Assembly: GCF_030718205.1 (NCBI RefSeq)
Contig: NZ_JAUZQF010000017.1
Location: 247,287-311,286, forward strand
DNA length: 64,000 bases
DNA from: Nonomuraea turcica
GTDB taxonomy: Bacteria; Actinomycetota; Actinomycetes; Streptosporangiales; Streptosporangiaceae
Reading direction: 5' to 3'
Part shown: piece by piece, positions 40,640 to 49,559 of the stretch
How the letters are laid out: each line of letters starts with the position of its first letter
Numbering within the stretch: position 1 is the first letter of the stretch
Notes under the pieces: generated by a model
The model's database searches: none
What the model was told of the DNA's origin: nothing
The model's input: only the letters and a program-made list of their open reading frames with translations
Program-made: the position numbers and the translations under genes

Positions 40640-41778
40640 TCGGAACCCTCCCTGGCCCGCTCCAGGTAGGTCTTGGCGTGGTCCAGCTCGGCCGACAGGC
40701 TGTCCACCGTGGTCGCCATGTTCTCGACCGCCTTCGCGCGGAAGGAGTCGATGAGGTCCATCGTGGCGTAGACGTTGTCGAACGCCTGCCGGAGCGTGTC
40801 CAGGTCCACGGTGGCCGAGGCCGCCTGGTTCTGGATCGCGCCCGCCTGCGTGCGCAGCATCTCACTGGTGGCCAGGATCAGGTCGCTGGTCGTGGCGTTC
40901 AGCGCGCTGATCTGGTCGAGCACCAGCTTCTGCCCGGCCAGCGCCTGCGCGACCGTCACCGCCGTGCGCAGCGCCGCCACCGTTGTCGTCGTGGCCCGGT
41001 CCACGCCCTTGCTCAGCTCCAGATTGTTCTTGCGCACCAGGTCCAGCGCCAGGTAGCCCTGCGCCGAGACGGCCAGCTGGGTGAGCAGGTCCTGGTGCTT
41101 CTGCCGCACCGCGAACAACGCGTCCGAGCGCAGCGCCGTGGCCCGCTGCTCGTCGGCCTGCGCGATCCGCTCCTCCAGGGCCGCGTCCATGGCCTGGGCC
41201 ATGACGGCGTACTCCTGCAGGCGCGTCATCGCCTCCCACAGGTTCGCCTTCTCGCCCTCGATGGCGGCGTTGTCGCGCAGCAGCTCGTCCTGGCCGGACT
41301 TCAGCGCGCGGATGATGTCGTCGATGTGCTTCTGCGCGGAGTGGAACTTGGCGAAGTAGTCGCGCAGCCGGTCGCCGAACGGGATCAGCCCCAGCAGCTT
41401 GCGCGCCCCGCTCGCGGCCTGCTTCGGATCCAGGTCCACGACGGTACGGCGCAGCGCCACGAGGTCGCCCGCGACCTTGGCCTGGGCGTCGGAGCCCTCG
41501 CCCTTGGCCGCGTCGAGCGCGGCCACCGGCCGCTTGAGCATGCGGTTGGCCACCTGCGAGGCGGACCTGATCTCGGTGTCGCCCATCGAGGAGATGTCGT
41601 GCACCTTGCGGGAGAACTCCGGCGAGCGCGGGTCGAGCCCGCCGAGCTCCCCGGCGAACGCGCGCGCCTTGGCGGTCAGCTCGGCCGTACGCTCGCCGGA
41701 CATCGGCAGCATGCCTGCCGCCGTCTCCGTCGGCACCGGCGCGACCGGCGCGGGTGGCGTGAGCACCAGATCGGACAA
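40636..41778 (-). CDS. TelA-like toxic anion resistance protein
   Basis: Cytoplasmic, almost wholly helical protein of 380 residues belonging to the TelA family, first linked to tellurite resistance and later to envelope stress. Conserved blocks include LRDYFAKFHSAQKHIDDIIRAL, NAAIEGEKANLWEAMTRLQEY, the VRKNNLELSKGVDRATTTTVAALRTAV core and LILATSEMLRTQAG. The molecular role remains open in the literature. It is flanked by two extracellular binding-protein-like genes and a membrane protein. This suggests a trans-membrane stress module rather than simple detoxification. Confidence 0.9.
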   Translation of the reverse strand: MSDLVLTPPAPVAPVPTETAAGMLPMSGERTAELTAKARAFAGELGGLDPRSPEFSRKVHDISSMGDTEIRSASQVANRMLKRPVAALDAAKGEGSDAQAKVAGDLVALRRTVVDLDPKQAASGARKLLGLIPFGDRLRDYFAKFHSAQKHIDDIIRALKSGQDELLRDNAAIEGEKANLWEAMTRLQEYAVMAQAMDAALEERIAQADEQRATALRSDALFAVRQKHQDLLTQLAVSAQGYLALDLVRKNNLELSKGVDRATTTTVAALRTAVTVAQALAGQKLVLDQISALNATTSDLILATSEMLRTQAGAIQNQAASATVDLDTLRQAFDNVYATMDLIDSFRAKAVENMATTVDSLSAELDHAKTYLERAREGSE

Positions 41779-41791
41779 AGGAACTCCTTGG

Positions 41792-42874
41792 TCAGGGCCG
41801 GGCGGCGTCGATGGTCGTGATCAGCTTGTCCAGCCGCTCGTACGCAGGCGGCTCGACGACGTCGACCAGGTCGGCCGCGGCCGGCGCCTTGGTCTTGGCC
41901 ACCAGGTCGGCGAACGCCTGGGGGTCGGTGGTGCGGAAGCCGTACGCGGCCGCCAGGGCCAGCAGCTTCGGGTCCTTGGTCAGCAGCTCCCCGACCCGGG
42001 TGCCCTGCCCCGAGAGCGGGACGAGGGTGTGCTTGCTGAGCACGGTGGGCGACGGGTAGACCAGGCGCATGTCCGGTTTGATCGCGCCGTCGCCGGCGAA
42101 GACGTGCGCCAGATACTGCGCCTCGTAGACCACCAGCATCGGCGTCTTGCCCGCGCCCAGCGCCAGGTAGTCGTCGAACGACGCCTCGCTGGTCGACTCG
42201 GCGAAGCCCTGGTCGAGCACGGCCGGCGCGAGAAGGGGCGCGACCTTGGCGATCTGGGCGTCGGAGCTGATGACGTCATCGCCGTTGGCCACGTAACCGA
42301 TCACCGACAGGTACATGGCGGCGGAGTTGGACGTGCGGATGTCGGTCGTGGTGAGCAGCACCCGTTTGCGAGCCTGGTAAGCCGAATTACCCGGAATTTG
42401 GTCCCATCGAGTGCCTTTGGCTACTAATTCCAGATATTTCTTAATGTCTAGGGTTTGGTGGCCTTTGCCGGAATCGTGGAGCACGCCCGCCTTCGTCAGC
42501 AGCGCCGCGATCGGCTCGAACGTCGCCACCGCCATCGGCGAGTAGAACGGCGAGAACGTCGTCGTGGCCTTGCGGTCGCGCTTGATCCGCTCGGCCGCCG
42601 GAACGCTGGAGGGGAAGGCGAAGGCGTACCTGCTCAGGTCCACGTCGGTGACGATCTGCCGGGAACCGGCCGTGTCCACCTCGACGCGCAGGCCGTGCTC
42701 GGCGAAGGCCGCCTTGACCCGCGGATCGTCGAAGAACGGCTTCTTCTCCGACCCGATGACCCCCCGTACCAGGGCTAATTCCTGGCCCTTGTCCTCCCGG
42801 CCGCCCAGGAGGATCGCGACCACCGCCACCCCGGCCAGAACCACCGCCAGAATGACGCCGATCCAACGCTTCAT
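41792..42874 (-). CDS. Membrane-anchored binding-protein-like protein, first gene of TelA operon
   Basis: Protein of 360 residues with an N-terminal signal anchor (MKRWIGVILAVVLAGVAVVAIL). A binding-protein-like extracellular body follows (VRGVIGSEKKPFFDDPRVKAAF, LSRYAFAFPSSVPAAERI, TTTDIRTSNSAAMYLSV, YEAQYLAHVFAGDGAI). No Cys follows the helix, so it is probably not lipidated. A patch near 42380-42470 (residues about 135-165) uses AT-rich codons (TTA, ATT, AAA) unlike the rest. The gene starts at ATG 42874, 25 bases downstream of a perfect palindrome, and TelA follows after 13 bases. Confidence 0.8.
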   Translation of the reverse strand: MKRWIGVILAVVLAGVAVVAILLGGREDKGQELALVRGVIGSEKKPFFDDPRVKAAFAEHGLRVEVDTAGSRQIVTDVDLSRYAFAFPSSVPAAERIKRDRKATTTFSPFYSPMAVATFEPIAALLTKAGVLHDSGKGHQTLDIKKYLELVAKGTRWDQIPGNSAYQARKRVLLTTTDIRTSNSAAMYLSVIGYVANGDDVISSDAQIAKVAPLLAPAVLDQGFAESTSEASFDDYLALGAGKTPMLVVYEAQYLAHVFAGDGAIKPDMRLVYPSPTVLSKHTLVPLSGQGTRVGELLTKDPKLLALAAAYGFRTTDPQAFADLVAKTKAPAAADLVDVVEPPAYERLDKLITTIDAARP

Positions 42875-42899
42875 CGCACCCCGTCTCGTGAAATATCCC

Positions 42900-42917
42900 C
42901 CATAACTGAAATTATGG
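42900..42917. promoter_or_regulatory. Palindrome upstream of the TelA operon
   Basis: CCATAA-CTGAAA-TTATGG, perfect 6-bp arms, 26 bases before the first gene. Likely operator for the operon. Confidence 0.5.
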
Positions 42918-43047
42918 AAGAGCGGCCGGGGGATTCGCGCGGGCGGAAAGCCGACCGTACGTCAGAATTCATGCGCCGTTCACGGACGGCCGGGCCGTCC
43001 CGGCCGCTCCACCAGAAGATCGTTGACGTTCCGCGGCCACGCGCCTC

Positions 43048-43119
43048 TTGACGGTCAGCGCCTCCACGGTTAACACTCTCGCAACACCGATCACGCGCGG
43101 TGTGATGTTAGCGCTAACA
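43048..43119 (+). promoter_or_regulatory. Promoter and LacI-type operator of the GH43 gene
   Basis: TTGACG (43048-43053), 17 bases, TAACAC (43071-43076) form a candidate promoter. TGTTAGCGCTAACA (43106-43119), a perfect 14-bp palindrome with central CG as in LacI-family operators, lies between it and the ribosome site AGAGGAG (43121-43127). Confidence 0.75.
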
Positions 43120-43133
43120 AAGAGGAGTCGCTG

Positions 43134-46100
43134 ATGCGACGAGGTGCTCTGGCGTGCCTGGTGGCACTGGCCGCGACCACGCTGGTGGCGTTGCCCGCCC
43201 GGGCAGCGGCCGACGGTCCGGTGTTGTGGTACAAGCTCGACGAGCAGGCGGGAGCGGTGGCGGCGGACTCGTCCGGCAACGCCCGCCACGGCACGGTGCG
43301 CGGCACGCCGGGCTGGGGCGACGGGCTGACGTTCAACGGCAGCGACACCGACGTGAAGCTGCCGGACGACGTCATGAAGGGCATGGACTCGATCACCGTC
43401 TCCACGGACGTCCTCATCGACCCCGCGCAGCGCACGCCGTACTTCATCTACGGGCTCGGCAACACCAGCGGCACGAGCGGCAACGGCTACCTGTTCGCGA
43501 CCGGCAACCACCTGCGTGTCGCGGTGGCCAGCGGCAACTGGTCGACCGAGCAGAACACCCGCCTGTCGACCTCGTACAACCTGGGCCGGGGCGGCTGGAA
43601 GCACCTGGTCTACACCCAGACGGGCACCACCGGCGTCCTGTACGAGGACGGCGTGGAGATCGGCCGCAACGCCAACGTCACGATCACGCCGGGCTCCATC
43701 GGCGGCGGCACGACCACGGCCAACCATCTCGGCCGGTCGGTGTACTCGGCGGACCGGCTCTTCCAGGGCAAGCTGCGCGACTTCCGGATCTACGACCGGG
43801 CGATCAGCGCGGATGAGGTGAAGGCGCTGGCGCAGGCCACCGTCGCCGCCGCGCTCGCGGCCGACAGGCAGGCCCTCACCCTCGGCGACACCAGCGCCGT
43901 GACCGCCGACCTGACGCTGCCGGCCGCCGCGCCCGGCGGCTCCAAGGTCACCTGGGCGACCAGTGACGCCTCGGTGGTCACCGCCACCGGCAAGGTCACC
44001 CGGCCGGCGAACGGGCAGCCGCCCGCCACGGCCACGCTCACGGCCACCCTGGCCAGGGGCGCGCTCACCGACACCAAGACGTTCGAGATCACGGTCATGC
44101 CCGAGCACGACGACGCGAAGATCGCGCAGGACGCCGCCGCCGCGCTGACGGTGCACGGCGTCGACGACGTGCGCGGCAACCTCACGCTCCCCGTCACCGG
44201 CCAGAACGGCACCACGGTCTCCTGGGCCTCCGGCAAGCCGTCGGTCATCACGCCCACCGGAGAGGTCACCCGCCCGGCCCACGGCGCCGGCGACGTCACG
44301 GTCACGCTGACCGCCACGGTCACCAAGAACGCCGCCACCGCCACCCGCGCGTTCACCGCCAAGGTGCGCGAACTGCCGGCTGAGCAGGACCTCAAGGGCT
44401 ACCTGTTCAGCTACTTCACCGGCGAGGGGACCGCGGACGGCGAGCAGGTCTACTTCGCCCTCAGCCGCGGCAACGACCCGCTGCGCTGGCGCGAGCTCAA
44501 CGGCGGCAAGCCCGTGCTCACCTCCACGCTGGGGGAGAAGGGCCTGCGCGACCCGTTCATCATCCGCTCGCCCGAGGGCGACAAGTTCTACCAGATCGCC
44601 ACCGACCTGCGGATCTTCGGCAACGGCAACTGGGACGCCGCCCAGCGCACCGGCAGCAAGTCGATCATGGTGTGGGAGTCGACCGACCTGGTCAACTGGG
44701 GCGAGGGCCGGCTGGTGAAGGTCTCGCCCGACACCGCGGGCAACACCTGGGCGCCGGAGGCGTACTACGACGAGACCCTCGGCGCGTACGTCGTCTTCTG
44801 GGCCTCCAAGCTGTACGCCGCGGACGACCCGAACCACACGGGCAACACCTACAACCGGATGATGTACGCCACGACCCGCGACTTCCGCACCTTCAGCGAG
44901 CCCAAGGTGTGGGTGGACCCGGGCTACTCGGTGATCGACTCGACGGTCATCAAGCACGACGGCACCTACTACCGCTACACCAAGGACGAGCGGAACAACA
45001 GCTCGACCACCCCGTGCAGCAAGTTCATCCTGGCCGAGACGTCCACCTCGTTGCTCAACACCAAGTGGGACTTCCTTTCCGAGTGCATCGGCAAAGGCGC
45101 CATGAGCCAGGGTGAGGGCCCGACCATCTTCAAGTCCAACGACCAGGAGAAGTGGTACCTGTTCATCGACGAGTTCGGCGGGCGCGGCTACATCCCGTTC
45201 GAGTCGGCGAACCTGGCCTCGGGCGCCTGGACGCCGTCGGCGAACTACTCGCTGCCCGCCAGGCCCCGCCACGGCACGGTCATCGGCGTCACACAGGCCG
45301 AGTACGACCGGCTGCTGCGCGCTTACGCGCCCGGCCAGCTCGTGGAGAGCACCGAGGAGGTCAAGGTCGTCACCGGCATCGGTGACGCGCCCATCCTGCC
45401 GGAGCAGGTGTCCGCCACGTTCGCCGACGGCAGCACCGGCCCGGTCGCCGTCACCTGGGACGAGGTCCCGGCCTCCGCCTACGCCCAGGCGGGCACGTTC
45501 ACCGTGCAGGGCACGCTGCCCGACGGCGCGTCGGTGCGGGCCAAGGCGACGGTGACGGTGTCTGCCGAGGGCGTGCCGGTGGAGAGCCTCACCGTCTCGC
45601 CCGCCGAGCTGCGGCTCGGCGTCGGCGTGAGCCGCCAGGTCAAGGCCGTCGTCGAGCCGGCGAACGCCACCGCCAGGCGGCTCACCTGGACCAGCGCCGA
45701 CCCCTCCGTCGCGACGGTCAGCGCCACCGGCCTGGTGACCACGGTCAAGGCGGGCACGACCGAGATCACGGCACGCACCGCCGACGGCTCCAAGACCGTC
45801 ACCATCCCCGTCGAGGCCACCACCGAGATCCCCGCCGACCTGCTGCTGCACTACACCTTCGACGAGAAGGCCGGCACCGTCGCCCGGGACGCCTCCGGGC
45901 GCGGCCACGACGGCTCCTACGAGCGCACCCCGGCCTGGGGCGACGGCGTGCACGGCGCGTCGTTCAAGATGGCGGGCGGCGCAGGCACGTCTGCGACCGC
46001 GCCGTACGTCACCCTCCCGAACGGCGTGCTCAAGGACGTCTCCGACGTGACCGTGGCCTTCCACGTCAAGTGGAACGCCTCCACCACGGCCAACCAGTGG

Positions 46101-48536
46101 ATCTACGGCTTCGGCCCGGACCGCAACAAGTACCTGTTCACCGGGCCCCGCAACGGCGCCGGCGTGCTGTTCTCGGCGATCACCACAGGCAGTTGGCAGG
46201 CGGAGTCGTCCATGCGGCACTCGGCGGCGCTGCCCGGCGGCGAGTGGAAGCACGTCGCGGTGACGCTCGACTCGGGCGCGAAGACGATGGTCATGTACCT
46301 CGACGGCGTCGAGATCGCCCGAGCGGCGAACGTCGCGGTCAAGGCGTCCGACCTGTATGACGCCGCCAAGACCTACGGCGGTTACATCGGCAGGTCGCTG
46401 TACGCCGAGGACCCGTACTTCGCCGGCGAGGTGGACGACTTCCGCGTCTACGGCCGCGCGCTGCCGGCCGCGGAGATCTACGAGCTCGGCGGCGATCCCG
46501 CCGCGATCATCGGGGTGACCCTGCCGGAGCTCAAGGTCGACGCCATCGTGGACGCCGACGGCGGCGGGATCACGCTGCCACTGAAGGAGGGCAGCGACGT
46601 CACCAAGCTGGCGCCGCAGCTCACCCTCGCCCCCGGCGCCACCGTCAGCCCCGCCTCCGGCGCGGAGCGCGACTTCACCGAGCCCGTCACCTACACCGTG
46701 ACCGGCGCGGACGGCACGAAGCGGGAGTGGACGGTCACCGCGCTCGTCATGAAGAGCCCGGTGCTGCCCGGCCTGTACGCCGACCCCAACCTCGTGGTGT
46801 TCGGCGACCGCTTCTACCTGTATCCCACCACGGACGGGTTCCCCGGCTGGAGCGGGACCCAGTTCAAGGCGTTCTCCTCGACCGACCTGGTGCACTGGAC
46901 CGACCACGGCGTCATCCTCGACCTGGGGCCCGACGTGACGTGGGCGGACAACAGCGCCTGGGCGCCGGCGATCGCCGAGAAGGATGGCAAGTACTACTTC
47001 TACTTCAGCGGCGGCATGGCCACCGGCAACACGGCCAAGCACCTCGGGGTGGCCGTGGCGGACTCGCCGACGGGCCCGTTCCGCGACGCCCTCGGCAAGC
47101 CGCTCGTCCCCGCCGGGACCTACAGCGGGCAGATGATCGACCCCGCCGTGTTCCAGGACAACGACGGGCAGCACTACCTGTACTGGGGGAACGGCAACTC
47201 CTACCAGGTGCCGCTGAACGCCGACATGGTCTCGTTCGACGCCGCGAAGCTGAAGACGTACAAGCCGGCCGGCTACAACGAAGGCTCCTTCGTCATCAAG
47301 CGGGACGGCACGTACTACTTCATGTGGTCGGAGAACGACACCCGCAGCGAGGACTACCAGGTGGCCTACGCCACCGGCGAGACGCCGCTCGGCCCCTGGA
47401 CCAAGCGCGGTGTCATCCTGCGCAAGAACCTCGCGCTCGGCATCAAGGGCACCGGCCACCATTCCGTGATCCGCGTGCCCGGCACCGATGACTGGTACAT
47501 CGCCTATCACCGCTTCGCCAGCCCCGGCGGCGACGGCACCCACCGGGAGACCACGATCGACCGGCTGGAGTTCGGCGACGACGGGCTGATCAAGCCCGTG
47601 ACGCCGACGCTGGAGAGCATCGATCCCGTCGCGGTCGTGACCGCCGGGCCCGACGCCTCCGGCGCCGAAGGCGCACCGATCGCGCTGGCGGGCACGTTCT
47701 CCGGAGCGGGCGCGCCCGCCTGGCGGTACGAGGCCGCCGACACGGAAGGCACCTGCGCCTTCGCCGACCCCGGGTCGCCGCAGACCACGGTGACCTGCAC
47801 GGACGAGGGCGTCTACCGGGTCACGCTCACCGCCGGGCGCAGCCGGGACACCGCGACCGTCACCGTCGCCAACGCCGGCCCCGCCATCACCCGCGTGTCG
47901 GGTCCCCAGGATCCCGTCGCGGCGGGTAAGACCGTGGAGCTGGCGGTCACGTCCAGCGACCCAGGGGCGGACACGCTCACCTGCGAGGTCGACTGGACGG
48001 ACGGCGCCACCGGACCGTGCGCGGAGGGCCACGCCTACGCGAAGGCGGGCATCTACCAGCCGGTGGTCACCGTCGCCGACGGCGACGGCGGCAAGGCCGT
48101 GGCGACGGCCGATCCCGTCGTGGTCTACGACCCGAAGGCCGGGTTCGTCACCGGCGGCGGCTGGATCGGCTCGCCGGCGGGCGCGCAGCCCGGCAAGCCG
48201 GCGGCGACGGGCAAGGCCGTGTTCGGGTTCGTGTCGGCGTATCAGAAGGACGCCACCCGCCCGGCCGGACAGACCGCCTTCGCCTTCCCGGCCGGCGGCG
48301 TCACCTTCGTCGCCACCCGCTACGACTGGCTCGTGGTGACCGGCGGCGAGGTCCGCTACCGGGGCGTCGGCAAGGTCAACGACAAGCCCGGGTACGCCTT
48401 CACGGTCACCGCCCTCGACGGGGCTGCCGACAGGTTCCAGATCAGGATCTGGAACGAGGCGAGCGGCGAGGTCCTCTACGACAACCGAGGCACCGACATC
48501 GGCGGCGGCGAGATCGTCGTCCACGAGAGGAGGTAA
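43134..48536 (+). CDS. Giant secreted double-GH43 glycosidase with LamG and Ig-like domains
   Basis: Exported protein of 1800 residues, probably an arabinan- or arabinoxylan-degrading enzyme. Order: signal peptide (1-25); LamG lectin-like domain (about 28-235); two bacterial Ig-like units (235-412); first GH43 beta-propeller (418-725, GLRDPFI, TWAPEAYYDE). Then Ig-like units (735-900); second LamG (900-1122); an Ig-like unit; second GH43 (1208-1500). The second propeller shows YADPNLV with the base Asp, MIDPAVF and YNEGSFV with the acid Glu. PKD-like segments (1505-1680) and a C-terminal beta domain (VTGGGWIGSP on, resembling post-COAP-type domains) end it. LamG plus GH43 occurs twice, implying internal duplication. 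LacI-type operator upstream. Confidence 0.92.
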   Translation: MRRGALACLVALAATTLVALPARAAADGPVLWYKLDEQAGAVAADSSGNARHGTVRGTPGWGDGLTFNGSDTDVKLPDDVMKGMDSITVSTDVLIDPAQRTPYFIYGLGNTSGTSGNGYLFATGNHLRVAVASGNWSTEQNTRLSTSYNLGRGGWKHLVYTQTGTTGVLYEDGVEIGRNANVTITPGSIGGGTTTANHLGRSVYSADRLFQGKLRDFRIYDRAISADEVKALAQATVAAALAADRQALTLGDTSAVTADLTLPAAAPGGSKVTWATSDASVVTATGKVTRPANGQPPATATLTATLARGALTDTKTFEITVMPEHDDAKIAQDAAAALTVHGVDDVRGNLTLPVTGQNGTTVSWASGKPSVITPTGEVTRPAHGAGDVTVTLTATVTKNAATATRAFTAKVRELPAEQDLKGYLFSYFTGEGTADGEQVYFALSRGNDPLRWRELNGGKPVLTSTLGEKGLRDPFIIRSPEGDKFYQIATDLRIFGNGNWDAAQRTGSKSIMVWESTDLVNWGEGRLVKVSPDTAGNTWAPEAYYDETLGAYVVFWASKLYAADDPNHTGNTYNRMMYATTRDFRTFSEPKVWVDPGYSVIDSTVIKHDGTYYRYTKDERNNSSTTPCSKFILAETSTSLLNTKWDFLSECIGKGAMSQGEGPTIFKSNDQEKWYLFIDEFGGRGYIPFESANLASGAWTPSANYSLPARPRHGTVIGVTQAEYDRLLRAYAPGQLVESTEEVKVVTGIGDAPILPEQVSATFADGSTGPVAVTWDEVPASAYAQAGTFTVQGTLPDGASVRAKATVTVSAEGVPVESLTVSPAELRLGVGVSRQVKAVVEPANATARRLTWTSADPSVATVSATGLVTTVKAGTTEITARTADGSKTVTIPVEATTEIPADLLLHYTFDEKAGTVARDASGRGHDGSYERTPAWGDGVHGASFKMAGGAGTSATAPYVTLPNGVLKDVSDVTVAFHVKWNASTTANQWIYGFGPDRNKYLFTGPRNGAGVLFSAITTGSWQAESSMRHSAALPGGEWKHVAVTLDSGAKTMVMYLDGVEIARAANVAVKASDLYDAAKTYGGYIGRSLYAEDPYFAGEVDDFRVYGRALPAAEIYELGGDPAAIIGVTLPELKVDAIVDADGGGITLPLKEGSDVTKLAPQLTLAPGATVSPASGAERDFTEPVTYTVTGADGTKREWTVTALVMKSPVLPGLYADPNLVVFGDRFYLYPTTDGFPGWSGTQFKAFSSTDLVHWTDHGVILDLGPDVTWADNSAWAPAIAEKDGKYYFYFSGGMATGNTAKHLGVAVADSPTGPFRDALGKPLVPAGTYSGQMIDPAVFQDNDGQHYLYWGNGNSYQVPLNADMVSFDAAKLKTYKPAGYNEGSFVIKRDGTYYFMWSENDTRSEDYQVAYATGETPLGPWTKRGVILRKNLALGIKGTGHHSVIRVPGTDDWYIAYHRFASPGGDGTHRETTIDRLEFGDDGLIKPVTPTLESIDPVAVVTAGPDASGAEGAPIALAGTFSGAGAPAWRYEAADTEGTCAFADPGSPQTTVTCTDEGVYRVTLTAGRSRDTATVTVANAGPAITRVSGPQDPVAAGKTVELAVTSSDPGADTLTCEVDWTDGATGPCAEGHAYAKAGIYQPVVTVADGDGGKAVATADPVVVYDPKAGFVTGGGWIGSPAGAQPGKPAATGKAVFGFVSAYQKDATRPAGQTAFAFPAGGVTFVATRYDWLVVTGGEVRYRGVGKVNDKPGYAFTVTALDGAADRFQIRIWNEASGEVLYDNRGTDIGGGEIVVHERR

Positions 48537-48624
48537 GGGCGGGGTAATGCGGTGAACGCGCTTTAATGCCGCCGCAACCGCGCCGACCGTGATCATGTAA
48601 CAACCCGTGCGGACACTGGGTGCC

Positions 48625-49476
48625 ATGAGCGATGCACCTAAGGTCATGCACCTAAGTTCCGGACATGTCACCAAACAGGGCACCAAGCAAGGACGCTCGT
48701 GGCGGCGGGAGATCGCGGAGCTCGCCGCCCTGTTCCTCGCGGTGGGCCTGGCGCACCTGCTCGCGACGTTGCTCGGGCACGAGGACCCGGGGCCCGTCGT
48801 GCTGATCGGGCTCGGCGTGGCGTTGATCCTCGGAGCCGCGATCCACAAACGGATCGGCCGCCGCCCCGCACGCAGGAGCACCGCGCTCCCGGTGGCCGAG
48901 GGAGCCGGCTCGCCGATGGCGTTGTGGCGCGTCCGCATGCGGGTGGTGGAGCGCCCGGGACGGCTGGCGACGGTGGCCGGCGCGTTCGGCCGGCTGGGCT
49001 GCAACATCCTGGCGTTGCACATCGCGCCGACCGGCAGCAGCGCCATCACGCCCGCCGGTTGTGACGCGCTCGACGAGTTCGTCATCGAGGCGCCCCGCGA
49101 GCTGGCGCTCGGCGTGCTCGCCCAGGCGCTGACCGACGCCGGCGGGCACGACGTCGTCCTCGTGCCCGCCCAGGTCAAGGACCTCACCGACCCCGGCGTG
49201 CAGGCGCTGGTCCTGGCCCAGCGGGTCAGCGCCGACCCCGACCGGCTGCCGGAGGCCATGGCCGAGCTGCTGCGGGTCGCGCAGGTCGAGTGGCGGCGGC
49301 CCGGCGACACCGTGGACGAGGGCGCCGAGCTCAACACGACCATGGTGATCTCCGTGAACCCGGACCGCGCCCTGCTGATCAGACGGCCGGAGCTGCCGTT
49401 CACCCCGACCGAGGCGGCCAGGGCGGCCGCCCTGACCGCGGCCGCCCGCCAGGCGCGCTACACACCCTCGCCCTGA
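48625..49476 (+). CDS. ACT-domain membrane-linked protein
   Basis: Protein of about 283 residues. Two hydrophobic helices (about 28-48 and 56-72) are followed by a cytoplasmic ACT domain (about 97-165; LWRVRMRVVERPGRLATVAGAFGRLGCNILALHI), the amino-acid-sensing fold. A second, weaker ACT-like repeat follows (APRELALGVLAQALTDAGGHDVVLV). No enzyme domain is attached, so it may be a sensor. ATG 48625 is the likely start; GTG 48607 and ATG 48646 are alternatives and no ribosome site settles it. No neighbour explains the ligand. Confidence 0.78.
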   Translation: MSDAPKVMHLSSGHVTKQGTKQGRSWRREIAELAALFLAVGLAHLLATLLGHEDPGPVVLIGLGVALILGAAIHKRIGRRPARRSTALPVAEGAGSPMALWRVRMRVVERPGRLATVAGAFGRLGCNILALHIAPTGSSAITPAGCDALDEFVIEAPRELALGVLAQALTDAGGHDVVLVPAQVKDLTDPGVQALVLAQRVSADPDRLPEAMAELLRVAQVEWRRPGDTVDEGAELNTTMVISVNPDRALLIRRPELPFTPTEAARAAALTAAARQARYTPSP

Positions 49477-49559
49477 CGCCCCCACCGGCCCGACCGCACC
49501 CGGCGGCCCCACCTGCGCCTGGCCGGCCTGACTACGCCTGGTCGGTCGGCCTGCGGCGG

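Noticed and set aside
42969..49403. A 2144-codon open frame antisense to the GH43 gene
   Set aside because: Its product is a monotonous Val/Gly/Asp/Arg-rich shadow of high-GC codons on the other strand. The plus strand carries a clear signal peptide and catalytic domains.
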